A stretch of DNA of 37,121 nt from an uncultured Lachnospiraceae bacterium (lineage in GTDB: Bacteria; Bacillota; Clostridia; Lachnospirales; Lachnospiraceae): assembly GCA_946566415.1 (NCBI GenBank), contig CAMNWW010000002.1, positions 1-37,121 on the forward strand, read 5' to 3'. The notes below the pieces were generated by a model. The model saw only the letters and a list, made by a program, of their open reading frames with translations, made no database searches and had not been told where the DNA came from. Of this stretch, positions 28,762 to 37,121 are shown piece after piece. A program made the position numbers and the translations under genes. The stretch's first letter is position 1; every line of letters begins with the position of its first letter.

Positions 28762-28804
28762 TTGCGAAATAAAGCAATTTGTAGTATACTATTAAAAGTA
28801 TACT
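28762..28804 (+). promoter_or_regulatory. Candidate sigma-A promoter TTGCGA-17-TATACT with two AGTATACT palindromes
   Basis: -35 28762-28767, -10 28785-28790; palindrome AGTATACT at 28783-28790 and 28797-28804, upstream of the cell wall hydrolase. Confidence 0.6.
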
Positions 28805-28826
28805 TTTGTAGAAAGGAATTTGCGGC

Positions 28827-29906
28827 ATGAAAAAGAAGCTGAAATCATTGCTTAAGGTTTTTACTGCTTTCGCCTGCGCTATTTCTATTTGCACACTTAC
28901 CGTTCGCGCAGACGATTCATCACCAGTGGACAGCCTTACAAAGAAAACCTCAGATCTACAGAACCGTTTGGACAATCTGAATAATCAGCTCACAGAGTTA
29001 AGCGCGGAGATTACAGACCTGGCTGTAAAAATTGAAGAGACTGACAGCTCTATAGCGAAAGCAGAGCTTGACCTTGCTGCGGCAAAGCTGAACGAGCAGC
29101 TGCAGTATGATGCAATGAAGAAACGAATTAAATACATGTATGAATCAGGAAACACATCCCTTCTTGAGATTCTTTTTTCTTCTGAGAGTATGGGTGAGTT
29201 CCTCAACAATACAGAATTTGTCAGAAATGTTACCGAGTATGACCGGAACATGCTTAACGATCTCCAGCAGATACATAAGGAAATTTCCGAAAAGGAACAG
29301 GCATTAAAAGAAGAGCAGGAAGAGCTTGCTGCAATGAAGGAAGATATGGAGTCGCGCCGGAGTTCTCTCAACACCGCCATCTCCACGACGTCCGGGGATC
29401 TCAAAGCCTCGGCGGACGCACTCTCTAAGGCGAAGGCTGCCGAAGCCGCAGCACAGGAGGCGTTGAAAGAGCAGGCCAATCACGAGAATAATTCTTCCGG
29501 AGGCGGCGGACAGTCGTCAGGCGGGAGCAGCGACAGCGTTACAGTCGACCCGCTCCCATCTAATACTGGTGAATTGGTCTTGTTTGCGGCGATTCTGGAA
29601 TGTGAGGCGGGAAGCTCTAATTACGACGCTCTCCTGGCTGTAGCGACAGTTGTTATGAACAGGGTCGCAAGCGGAAGCTATCCCGGAACCGTCACCGAAG
29701 TTATTTACCAGCGCGGACAATTCTCTCCCACTTGGAATGGGAGCCTGAACAAGGTCCTTCAAAGAGGTCCCTGTTCTCTGAGCTATCAGGTAGCCCAGGA
29801 TGCTCTGAATGGGAAACGGCTGTCAGCCGTCAGCGGATGCTATTCGTTCCGGGCGTCCTGGACAGGCTATCCCGGAGTTATCATCGGCGATAACGTTTTC
29901 TTCTAA
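28827..29906 (+). CDS. Secreted cell wall hydrolase (coiled-coil N-terminus, SleB/Hydrolase_2-like C-terminus)
   Basis: Signal peptide, PcsB-like coiled coil, Ser/Gly linker, 'LAAILECEAGSSNYDALLAVATVVMNRVASGSYPGTVTEVIYQRGQFSPTWNGSLNKVL'; real C-terminus follows ORF call. Confidence 0.88.
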   Translation: MKKKLKSLLKVFTAFACAISICTLTVRADDSSPVDSLTKKTSDLQNRLDNLNNQLTELSAEITDLAVKIEETDSSIAKAELDLAAAKLNEQLQYDAMKKRIKYMYESGNTSLLEILFSSESMGEFLNNTEFVRNVTEYDRNMLNDLQQIHKEISEKEQALKEEQEELAAMKEDMESRRSSLNTAISTTSGDLKASADALSKAKAAEAAAQEALKEQANHENNSSGGGGQSSGGSSDSVTVDPLPSNTGELVLFAAILECEAGSSNYDALLAVATVVMNRVASGSYPGTVTEVIYQRGQFSPTWNGSLNKVLQRGPCSLSYQVAQDALNGKRLSAVSGCYSFRASWTGYPGVIIGDNVFF

Positions 29907-29915
29907 ATCGAATTT

Positions 29916-29961
29916 AAATAGGGGGCGATATGATTTGTATGAATCACATCGCCCCCTATTT
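29916..29961 (+). terminator. Intrinsic terminator after cell wall hydrolase
   Basis: 20-bp near-perfect stem AAATAGGGGGCGATATGATT / AATCACATCGCCCCCTATTT. Confidence 0.88.
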
Positions 29962-30003
29962 TGAACTATCTATTTCTCGACAGCCTCATTTTTGACCTAC
30001 ATG

Positions 30004-30235
30004 ATTGATGCCATCCCGGATTGTTCCGTGCTTCGCACTCCCACAATCCGTACCTGCATTAATTGATGCCATCCCGGATTGTTCCGTGCTTCGCACTCCC
30101 ACAATCCGTACCCGATATTCGGATATCGTGGCGCTGACGCGCCACTTACATCCTCATATCGGGGCGGGTCATTAAGCCATAGAACCACTTATGTGCAAGC
30201 ACACCGTGGTCCATGGCTTTTGACCCTGGCATCAA
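30004..30235. repeat. Composite structured intergenic element: two 51-bp direct repeats plus several hairpins, bounded by ATTGATGCC ... GGCATCAAT
   Basis: Direct repeats 30004-30054 and 30062-30112 (identical); internal hairpins CGGATTGT/ACAATCCG, CGATAT/ATATCG, GTGGCGC/GCGCCAC, GCCATaGaACCAC/GTGGTcCATGGC. Confidence 0.85.
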
Positions 30236-31482
30236 TACATCATTCTGCTTATTGTTTCCTGCTGCAGATTATCCTTTGTCACCCACACATAACCGGTATT
30301 CACCTCTGCCTCATTCGCCTGATCCAGTATCGCTCTTGCGCAGGCGACAACAGTCGCATATCCCATACCATATGGGTTCTGCACGATCAATCCTTCCAAT
30401 TTTCCGTTTTCAAGTAGTTCCAGCTGATCCTCACCGCCGTCAAAACTAACGATTTTTATGTCCTTATTCTCCATCTCTTCCAGCACGCTTACCGCCAGCT
30501 TGGCCGCTTCTTCATTCGTCGTATATATTCCTTTTATATTGGGATTCTTCTCAAGAAGGTATCTCACAACATCCTCCTGCGTCATGTCCGCCGCTTCTTC
30601 CCCTAAATCCTCCGAATCCGTTGTTCCTCCATTATCAGACGCCGTCTCGGTATTTTCCGGTACTTCTGGATCCGAGTTTTCCTGGCCTTCTAAATCTTCC
30701 CCGGCATTTTGTTCTTCCGAAATTGTCTTCTGCATTTCTTCCAGCTCATCTAATCGGTATACCGCAGCTATCTTTACTTCCGGGTGCTCTTCTTGAATAG
30801 CATTTGTAAAACCTTCCTCCCGTTTCTGTGCGGAAGTCGACTTAGAATCATGGACTAGAAGGAGCAGCTCCCCTTCCTCGCTAATGCTGTCGCAGAGCTT
30901 GCTTGCCGCTGTATGCGACGCTTCCATATTGTCCGTATCCACCATACTCATGATATCTGGGTAGTGTGTTCCGGAGTCAAATGCCACAATCGGAATATGG
31001 TTCTCCGCCGCCAGGTCAAACTGCACTTCGCACGCGTCTGCGTCAACCGCCGCGATCCCGACAGCCGCTGGATATCTGGCAAGCTCTTCGTCGAGAATGT
31101 TTACCTGGTCGTCCACATCCGTCTCTGTCTGCGGCGCAGAGTAGACCATTGTAATCTTATCGCCGCCCTTATATCCAAGCTTGTCATTCATATCCTCAAT
31201 CGCCTTCTCGGCCCCGGCCTTTATCTCAGACCAATACGGAGACGAATCTCCTCTTCCTATAATTGAAATACGCGTTCCCGATTCCAGTTTCAGACCGTCT
31301 ACATTACTGTACGCCATCGGGTGGATAACATCCAGATTACACTGACGTACATTTTCCTCGGTCTGTTCCCCTCCCTGGGAGTCATCCTTTTTATCACCGG
31401 TTCCCTGCACGGCGGCCGTGCATCCCGCCGCTATCAGAGCCACACAGCACCCTGCCGCCACTATATTCCATGGTCTTTTCAT
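30232..31482 (-). CDS. Sugar-type ABC transporter substrate-binding lipoprotein (Peripla_BP_4-like)
   Basis: Lipobox-like 'AALIAAGCTAA' region; 'ISIIGRGDSSPYWSEIKAGAEKAIEDM...IVAFDSGTHYPDIMSMVDTDNMEASHTAASKLCDSI'. Confidence 0.88.
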   Translation of the reverse strand: MKRPWNIVAAGCCVALIAAGCTAAVQGTGDKKDDSQGGEQTEENVRQCNLDVIHPMAYSNVDGLKLESGTRISIIGRGDSSPYWSEIKAGAEKAIEDMNDKLGYKGGDKITMVYSAPQTETDVDDQVNILDEELARYPAAVGIAAVDADACEVQFDLAAENHIPIVAFDSGTHYPDIMSMVDTDNMEASHTAASKLCDSISEEGELLLLVHDSKSTSAQKREEGFTNAIQEEHPEVKIAAVYRLDELEEMQKTISEEQNAGEDLEGQENSDPEVPENTETASDNGGTTDSEDLGEEAADMTQEDVVRYLLEKNPNIKGIYTTNEEAAKLAVSVLEEMENKDIKIVSFDGGEDQLELLENGKLEGLIVQNPYGMGYATVVACARAILDQANEAEVNTGYVWVTKDNLQQETISRMMY

Positions 31483-31565
31483 AAATATCGCCCCTTTCCG
31501 CTATGCTTCTTCATCTTCTTTTGTACTTCAAGCGGATTCCGATTACCCTCTGCTAAAATTAACGC

Positions 31566-31607
31566 CCAATTTGAATCGCCTAACCGGCGATGTGTTTCAC
31601 ATAGTAA
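31566..31607. repeat. Third copy of the ATCGCC-N5-GGCGAT stem-loop element
   Basis: 'gaATCGCCtaaccGGCGATGtgtTTCAcatAGTAa', same stem and flank as 14167-14268 but a different loop. Confidence 0.7.
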
Positions 31608-31673
31608 CCACTATACACCAAAACATCAGAAAATGCCAAAACTTTTTCTTAAGATTTCGTAAAGAATTTTTAC

Positions 31674-31702
31674 TTGTATATTTAAATCATATGTATTAAA
31701 AT
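31674..31702 (+). promoter_or_regulatory. Candidate sigma-A promoter of ferredoxin gene (TTGTAT-17-TAAAAT)
   Basis: Spacing and hexamers read directly; about 115-nt leader follows. Confidence 0.55.
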
Positions 31703-31822
31703 AGAGTCATGCAAGCAATGTTAGGGCCAGAAACTATTTTGACCTATGATACCTACGGATTGATCCGCACTTTGTGGTATCGTGCAGATTGCAATACTAT
31801 AAGTAAAAGGAGGGTACATATT

Positions 31823-31993
31823 ATGGCACATGTAATTTCTGATGCCTGCGTAAGCTGCGGCGCATGCGAAAGCGCTTGTCCGGTAGGCGCCATTTCAATG
31901 GGCGAAGACCATATGCAGATCGACGCCGGCGCTTGTGTTGACTGCGGCGCTTGTGAAGCTGCATGTCCAACAGGAGCTATTTCTGCCGAATAG
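31823..31993 (+). CDS. 2[4Fe-4S] ferredoxin (56 aa; start corrected from 31709)
   Basis: 'MAHVISDACVSCGACESACPVGAISMGEDHMQIDAGACVDCGACEAACPTGAISAE'; SD AGGAGG upstream of ATG 31823. Confidence 0.96.
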   Translation: MAHVISDACVSCGACESACPVGAISMGEDHMQIDAGACVDCGACEAACPTGAISAE

Positions 31994-32023
31994 TCTAATG
32001 TTGAAATAATTCAAACAGGTAAT

Positions 32024-32064
32024 GGGAACGGATTTCTGCGGACAGCCGCCGGATACCCGTTCCT
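32024..32064 (+). terminator. Intrinsic terminator after ferredoxin
   Basis: GGAACGG...CCGTTCC stem with inner GCGG/CCGC stem followed by T-rich run. Confidence 0.75.
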
Positions 32065-32230
32065 TTTTCTTTTCTTTCCAGCGGTTCTTTTGCCGCGCAT
32101 CATTTGTCGAACGATTTTTGTCCCACATGTCCTATTATATGCTACAATATACTTGTCACATGAAATACTTCAGAAACTTTTTTAGTTCTGTTCCTGAAGT
32201 GCCTACATAAATAATAAGGGGGTAAATCGT

Positions 32231-32815
32231 ATGGGCGACGTTCACTATATGATTTCGGAAACGTCCAAGCGGGTTGGTGTGGAATCCCATGTCCTCCGCT
32301 ACTGGGAAGATGAACTAGAGCTCCCCATCGGGCGTACGGAAATGGGACATCGGCACTATACGGAAGACGATATACAGCTTTTTAGCTGTATTAAAGAACT
32401 CAAGGACCAGGGCATGCTTCTCAAAGAGATCAAAAGCGTCCTGCCGGACATGCTCCGCGCCAAAGAACAATTAAGAGCAAAGCGTAAAGCGCTCGCAGAA
32501 AAATCAGACGCATCAAAATCCGCGGCAGAACTCTCTGTGCAGAACGGAAAGTTTGCCGAGTTGGAAGCTCTTCTGACGTCTGCCTTGCAGAACGTATTAT
32601 TAGAAAACAATAAGATCTTAGAGGACAATATCTGTAAGGGGGTGACTGAAAAAGTCGCGAAAGACATGGATTTCCTCCTCCAGGCGAAAGAGCGCCAGGA
32701 AGAAGAACGTTTCCGAAGGCTTGACCATCTCATCCGCCAACAGCAGTCAATACGGCGTGAAGCGGCAAAGCCCGCTCCCGCCCGATATCTGAGAAAGGTC
32801 CTCGGCGAATACTGA
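32231..32815 (+). CDS. MerR family transcriptional regulator
   Basis: 'YMISETSKRVGVESHVLRYWEDELELPIGRTEMGHRHYTEDDIQLFSCIKELKDQGMLLKEI' MerR HTH; coiled-coil tail; strong SD. Confidence 0.92.
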   Translation: MGDVHYMISETSKRVGVESHVLRYWEDELELPIGRTEMGHRHYTEDDIQLFSCIKELKDQGMLLKEIKSVLPDMLRAKEQLRAKRKALAEKSDASKSAAELSVQNGKFAELEALLTSALQNVLLENNKILEDNICKGVTEKVAKDMDFLLQAKERQEEERFRRLDHLIRQQQSIRREAAKPAPARYLRKVLGEY

Positions 32816-32824
32816 TTATAAGAC

Positions 32825-32871
32825 AGGGGCTGTGAAAAAGGAGTTGGAACACTCTAAATTTTACAGCCCCT
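32825..32871. terminator. Hairpin terminator between convergent merR and dnaB
   Basis: AGGGGCTGTgaaa...tttACAGCCCCT. Confidence 0.7.
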
Positions 32872-32884
32872 CTGCTGCTTCTCT

Positions 32885-34237
32885 TTATTCGTCATTTCCT
32901 GCCGGTCTCTGTGAATTTGCAAATTTCGTGTACTGCGGAAGCCAGGTCAGGTTCACGGTCCCAATGGGACCGTTCCTCTGTTTTGCGATAATAATCTCCG
33001 CTTCATTCACATGCTCGGTATCTTTGTGATAATAATCATCGCGGTAAATGAACATTACCACGTCCGCGTCCTGCTCGATGGCCCCCGACTCACGCAGATC
33101 CGACAGCATGGGCCGGTTGTCCTTCCTTTGTTCCACCGTCCGGTTAAGCTGTGACAATGCGACGACAGGTACGTTAAGTTCCCGCGCAAGCGCTTTTAAG
33201 GACCTCGAAATCTCCGAGATTTCCTGCTGCCGCGATTCGCTCCGGCTTCCGACACTTCCGCTCATAAGCTGGAGGTAGTCGATGATGATCATCTCAATAT
33301 TATGCTCTATTTTATATTTCCTGCACTTCGAGCGAAGCTCAGATATCGAAATTCCCGGTGTGTCGTCAATGATCAAATTCGATCTGCCGATCACCCCCGC
33401 CCCTTCGATCAGTTTCTCCCAATCAGAATCCTTGAGATTTCCAGTTCTTATAAGCTGGGCGTCCACATAGGACTCTAAGGCAAACAGACGATTAACCAAC
33501 TGTTCTTTTGACATTTCCAGGCTGAAGACTGCTGTCGCCTTGTTCTGGCGAAACGCCACATGCTGGGCAATATTCAGCACAAACGCCGTTTTCCCCATGG
33601 AAGGCCTGGCCGCCACCAGGATAAGCTCCGACGGCTGCAGCCCTGACGTTTTATAATCCAGGTCAATAAACCCTGTAGGTATTCCCGTTACCGTCCCTTT
33701 ATTTTTGGACGCTTTCTCAATCTTCTCTAAAGCATTTAGGACGACCTGCTTGATCGGAACGTACTCTCCGCCGGTCCGTCTCTGCGCCAGATCGAAGACC
33801 TGCTTTTCCATCCTCTCGAAAATAGCTTCTACCGGCTCTTTTGCGAGATAGCAGGAGTTTACCAGCTCTTCATTCATCCGAATGATCTTTCGCAGAGTCG
33901 CCTTTTCCGCCACAATCTCCGCATAATGCCTGATATTTGCGGAAGTCTGCACCATTGTTAGAAGATCCCGTCCAAATTCAAGGCTGCTGATCTCTTCCGG
34001 TACGTCTTTCTCCTTAAGGCGGTCTTGCAATGTCACCAGATCGACAGGGGTTCCTTCATTAAAAAGTTCTACAATAGAATCAAAAACCACTCCATAAGCC
34101 TTCTGGTAAAAATCATCTCCGCAGATGCTTTCCGACGCCGTAGCAATCGCGTCCCTATCCATCAGCATGGCGCCGAGCACGGACTGTTCCGCCTCTATAC
34201 TGTGCGGCAGAACCCGCTTAATGAGCGCTTCATCCAT
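32885..34237 (-). CDS. dnaB: Replicative DNA helicase DnaB
   Basis: 'PHSIEAEQSVLGAMLMDRDAI...LVAARPSMGKTAFVLNIAQHVA...MIIIDYLQLM...VPVVALSQLNRTVEQRKDNRPMLSDLRESGAIEQDADVVMFIYRDDYY'. Confidence 0.97.
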   Translation of the reverse strand: MDEALIKRVLPHSIEAEQSVLGAMLMDRDAIATASESICGDDFYQKAYGVVFDSIVELFNEGTPVDLVTLQDRLKEKDVPEEISSLEFGRDLLTMVQTSANIRHYAEIVAEKATLRKIIRMNEELVNSCYLAKEPVEAIFERMEKQVFDLAQRRTGGEYVPIKQVVLNALEKIEKASKNKGTVTGIPTGFIDLDYKTSGLQPSELILVAARPSMGKTAFVLNIAQHVAFRQNKATAVFSLEMSKEQLVNRLFALESYVDAQLIRTGNLKDSDWEKLIEGAGVIGRSNLIIDDTPGISISELRSKCRKYKIEHNIEMIIIDYLQLMSGSVGSRSESRQQEISEISRSLKALARELNVPVVALSQLNRTVEQRKDNRPMLSDLRESGAIEQDADVVMFIYRDDYYHKDTEHVNEAEIIIAKQRNGPIGTVNLTWLPQYTKFANSQRPAGNDE

Positions 34238-34263
34238 TCTGGTTCCTCCTTAAAGCCTCACTC

Positions 34264-34710
34264 CTAAGCCTCGCCTACATGGACCGTAAGCTCTGCCGTC
34301 ACCTTGGGATGGAGTTTTACCGGAACACGGTGTACGCCCAGAGACTTGATCGCTTCCTTAAGCTGTATCTTTTTCTTATCAATCTCGTAGCCCATCTGTT
34401 CCTGCACAGCCTGGGCGATTTCCTTGGAAGAAACAGATCCGAAAACTCTTCCTCCTTCGCCGGTCTTGATACCAAGCTCAACTTTTCCGGCTTCCAGCTT
34501 TGCTGCCAGCTCTTTGGCTGCTTCCAGGTTCTCCTGTGCGATTTTCTCCTTATTTTGCTTTTGGAGCTTCAAATCATTCATATTCTTGTTGTTTGCTTCC
34601 AGCCCCAGCTTTCTCGGCAAAATATAATTTCTCGCGTATCCGTCATTTACATCTACAATCTCACCCTTTTTTCCCAGCGACTTAACATCCTGCATCAAAA
34701 TTACTTTCAT
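34264..34710 (-). CDS. rplI: 50S ribosomal protein L9
   Basis: 'MKVILMQDVKSLGKKGEIVDVNDGYARNYILPRKLGLEANNKN' (start corrected from 34764). Confidence 0.96.
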   Translation of the reverse strand: MKVILMQDVKSLGKKGEIVDVNDGYARNYILPRKLGLEANNKNMNDLKLQKQNKEKIAQENLEAAKELAAKLEAGKVELGIKTGEGGRVFGSVSSKEIAQAVQEQMGYEIDKKKIQLKEAIKSLGVHRVPVKLHPKVTAELTVHVGEA

Positions 34711-34801
34711 CTTTCTTCTCTCCTCTTTCCTTATAAATAATATCCGGAACAAAAGCTTACGCATAATTCATACCGTACTTTACGCTTTTGCGCCGGCATC
34801 T

Positions 34802-36850
34802 TTATATGGCTCCTTCGGCTATCATGGCGCTGATCGTTCTCTTCAGGTCTTCGATACCGCGCTCCATATCGGTGTGATCAAACTGCGCGCCGGCCGTATT
34901 CAAATGACCGCCGCCTCCCAAACGCTCCATAATGATCTGGACATTGACTTCGTCGATGGCCCTTGCGCTGACGTAAATCTTACCATTATACTCCGTAAGG
35001 ACAAAGGACGCTTTAATCTCTTCGATGTCAAGCAGCTCGTTTGCTGCCTGCGCGCCGATAATCGTCGGGCTTTCAATCCCTAAATGCTGTCCTCTTGCAA
35101 TCGCGTACACATCCCGATACACCTCCGCGCTGCTGATGATCGCCGCCTTCGCCCGATAGGAAGCCATATCGTCGCGCAAAAGCTTGCGCACATAGGTAAT
35201 GTCGGCGCCGCACCGGCGCAGATACGCCGCCGCCTCAAACGTGCGCACCCCTGTACGGTTCACAAAATTATTCGTATCAACCAAAATCCCTGCATACATA
35301 CTGTTCGCCTCTGTGGGAGTCAGCTTCAGGTCATCGTTAAAATACTGCAGCACTTCCGCAACCATTTCACATGCAGAAGACGCATACGGTTCGATGTAGG
35401 AAAGCACCGCGTTTTCAATCACTTCGTCGCTCTGCCTATGGTGGTCCAGCACCGCGATGGTCTTCGTCAGCCTAAGCAGACGCTCGCACTCCGTCATTTT
35501 CGGCTTATTCGTGTCCACCACGACTACCATAGTACCCTCATTTGCCAGTTCTTCCGCCTCACGCGAGTCAACAAACAGGTCCTCCGGATATGCCGGATTG
35601 TTTCTGAACGACTCATAGAACGGACGCAGAGCCACGGAAATATCGTTCAGAACGATGTGCACCTTCTTTTCCAAAGTCGCCGCGGCACGGTAAATTCCAA
35701 TCGCAGCGCCGAACGAATCCACATCCGTCATCTTATGTCCCATGACGATAATCTGTTCTTTTGCTATGATAAATTCCCGAAGGGCTTCCGCTTTTACCCG
35801 TGCTTTTACGCGGGTATTTTTGGATGTCTGCTCTCGCTTTCCTCCATAATAAGATATTTCTTGCCCGTCTTTTACAACAACCTGATCGCCGCCCCTGGCA
35901 AGAGCCAGATCGATAGCGACACGCGCATAATTATATCCGATAAGATAAGTATCCCTGCTAAGTCCCACTCCAAAGCTTAATGTAACCGGAACCTGGTTCC
36001 CAATATTAACATTTTTTACGTCCTCAAGCAGTGAAAAACGATCCTCCTCCATTTCTTCAAAGCTTTCCTTCTTTATGATTACAAAGTATTTATCCTTTTC
36101 CAGCTTTTTCGCGATTCCATTCTGATTCGCTATATACTGGTTTATCTTACGGTCGATGAGCGCCACCAGAAGCGACTGGCGTACCTCCTCCACACTGTTC
36201 ATAACTTCGTCATAATTATCAATATAAATAAGTCCCGCCACAAGACGCTGTTTCTCATTCTCCCGCAGACATTCATTCAGCTCTGTCACATCCTGAAGAT
36301 GGACTGCGATAAAATAATTTTTCTCTGTAGGCATCTCCATAAGCTGCTCTGTCTCGCTCAGCCCGTCTACTGAAACGCAGCGTATCTCCGCCTGGTAATC
36401 CCTCTCGCTATAACTGAATTCCAGAGTTACTGTCGCATCCTCCTCTTTCGGAAACACACTCTGGTTCATCTCGGGAATATATTTACTTAGATAAGCATCC
36501 CGTATCGTATCTTCTCCCAAGACATCCCTAAACTGCGTATTCGCCCAAACGATCTTGCCGTCGTCCAAAAGGATCGCATAGGGAACCGAGAGTTCCTTCA
36601 GCAGCGTGTTCTGCACAATACCGTACTGTGCGGAAAATTCCACCATATCAGCTAATAAAAGCGACTTGTTGGAAAAATACATGATTCCCACCACGGCTGC
36701 ATAGACCAGGATGAATGCAAACATGAGTGTTCCCGCTTTTCGGTTAGTCTTGAATATCCAGATATCCATAGCGGCCAAAAGAAGAATCATTATTGCCGGC
36801 CACTGCATATACAGCCTTAATTGACCCTTTAACTTTACATTTTGCTTCAT
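34802..36850 (-). CDS. gdpP: Cyclic-di-AMP phosphodiesterase GdpP (2 TM, PAS, degenerate GGDEF, DHH-DHHA1)
   Basis: 'VMGHKMTDVDSFGAAIGIYRAA...VVVVDTNKPKMTECERLLRLTKTIAVLDHHRQSDE' DHH motifs; 'GGGGHLNTAGAQ' DHHA1; located upstream of rplI-dnaB. Start corrected from 37024. Confidence 0.95.
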   Translation of the reverse strand: MKQNVKLKGQLRLYMQWPAIMILLLAAMDIWIFKTNRKAGTLMFAFILVYAAVVGIMYFSNKSLLLADMVEFSAQYGIVQNTLLKELSVPYAILLDDGKIVWANTQFRDVLGEDTIRDAYLSKYIPEMNQSVFPKEEDATVTLEFSYSERDYQAEIRCVSVDGLSETEQLMEMPTEKNYFIAVHLQDVTELNECLRENEKQRLVAGLIYIDNYDEVMNSVEEVRQSLLVALIDRKINQYIANQNGIAKKLEKDKYFVIIKKESFEEMEEDRFSLLEDVKNVNIGNQVPVTLSFGVGLSRDTYLIGYNYARVAIDLALARGGDQVVVKDGQEISYYGGKREQTSKNTRVKARVKAEALREFIIAKEQIIVMGHKMTDVDSFGAAIGIYRAAATLEKKVHIVLNDISVALRPFYESFRNNPAYPEDLFVDSREAEELANEGTMVVVVDTNKPKMTECERLLRLTKTIAVLDHHRQSDEVIENAVLSYIEPYASSACEMVAEVLQYFNDDLKLTPTEANSMYAGILVDTNNFVNRTGVRTFEAAAYLRRCGADITYVRKLLRDDMASYRAKAAIISSAEVYRDVYAIARGQHLGIESPTIIGAQAANELLDIEEIKASFVLTEYNGKIYVSARAIDEVNVQIIMERLGGGGHLNTAGAQFDHTDMERGIEDLKRTISAMIAEGAI

Positions 36851-36882
36851 AATTTTACCCTCTTTGACTGTGTGGAACTGAC

Positions 36883-37035
36883 AGGCATTAAGCGGCGCGC
36901 GGCTCTCCTCGACGGGCCTAAGCTCATGCGACGCAGCGCATTCGCTCACGGGCTTCGCCCTATGGGAACAGGAGACGGCAGCCCTGCCTGCAAGCAGGCG
37001 TTCTGCCGTTTCCTGTTCCCGCACGTCTCATGCCT
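36883..37035. repeat. Structured leader element upstream of gdpP: 18-bp hairpin, inner 6-bp hairpin, GGGC/GCCC hairpin, bounded by AGGCAT...ATGCCT
   Basis: GGGAACAGGAgACGGCAG (36964-36981) / CTGCCGTtTCCTGTTCCC (37003-37020); GCCTGCaaGCAGGC within; GGGCttcGCCC to the left. Confidence 0.8.
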
Positions 37036-37121
37036 ACTTGAACATTATACCACTGTTTCTATATTTAGGAAAGAAAAAAGTAACGGGGACGCCGGGCAAA
37101 AAAGATTTACAGATTAATTCA

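Noticed and set aside
29997-30188. 63-aa minus-strand ORF over the 30004-30112 repeats
   Set aside because: Its amino-acid repetition is just the translated DNA repeat; no ribosome binding site or domain support.
31709-31822. Extended N-terminus of the ferredoxin
   Set aside because: The AGGAGG site fits the ATG at 31823 and ferredoxin homology begins there; kept only as a leader observation.
36842-37117. 91-aa plus-strand ORF and the N-terminal 58-aa extension of gdpP (36851-37024)
   Set aside because: Both run through a hairpin-rich element; gdpP's conserved start is at 36850 with an SD-like sequence.

Overview
The window is chromosomal and looks like a Clostridia/Lachnospiraceae-type genome (inference from protein families and gene order). 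Positions 1-16027 (minus strand) hold a long flagellar operon. In transcription order it reads SLT transglycosylase, flgB, fliE, fliF, fliG, fliH, fliI, fliJ, fliK, flgD, flg_new-type protein, flgE, flbD, motA, motB, fliM, cheY, flgC, fliY, and fliO (cut by the window edge). After it come two chemoreceptors, a TPR protein, a GNAT acetyltransferase, a 917-aa TetM-like GTPase fused to a YacP/Rae1-type NYN nuclease domain, a pfkB kinase, two solute-binding lipoproteins, uppP, a HAD phosphatase, a SleB-like cell wall hydrolase, a 2[4Fe-4S] ferredoxin, a MerR-type regulator, and a gdpP-rplI-dnaB cluster. The strongest candidate for an undescribed system is the fusion gene at 19674-22427, which joins an A-site-directed ribosomal GTPase to a ribosome-associated endoribonuclease fold. 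Its ribosome binding site is part of a 14-bp perfect inverted repeat. Other points of interest are: cheY and flgC placed between fliM and fliY, a duplicated FliM-like CheY-docking motif inside the FliY linker, a predicted extracytoplasmic CZB zinc-binding chemoreceptor domain, and three highly structured intergenic repeat elements (fliE-fliF spacer, 30004-30235, and the gdpP leader). No rRNA, tRNA, CRISPR array or transposase was seen. All family calls come from reading motifs by eye; no searches were run.
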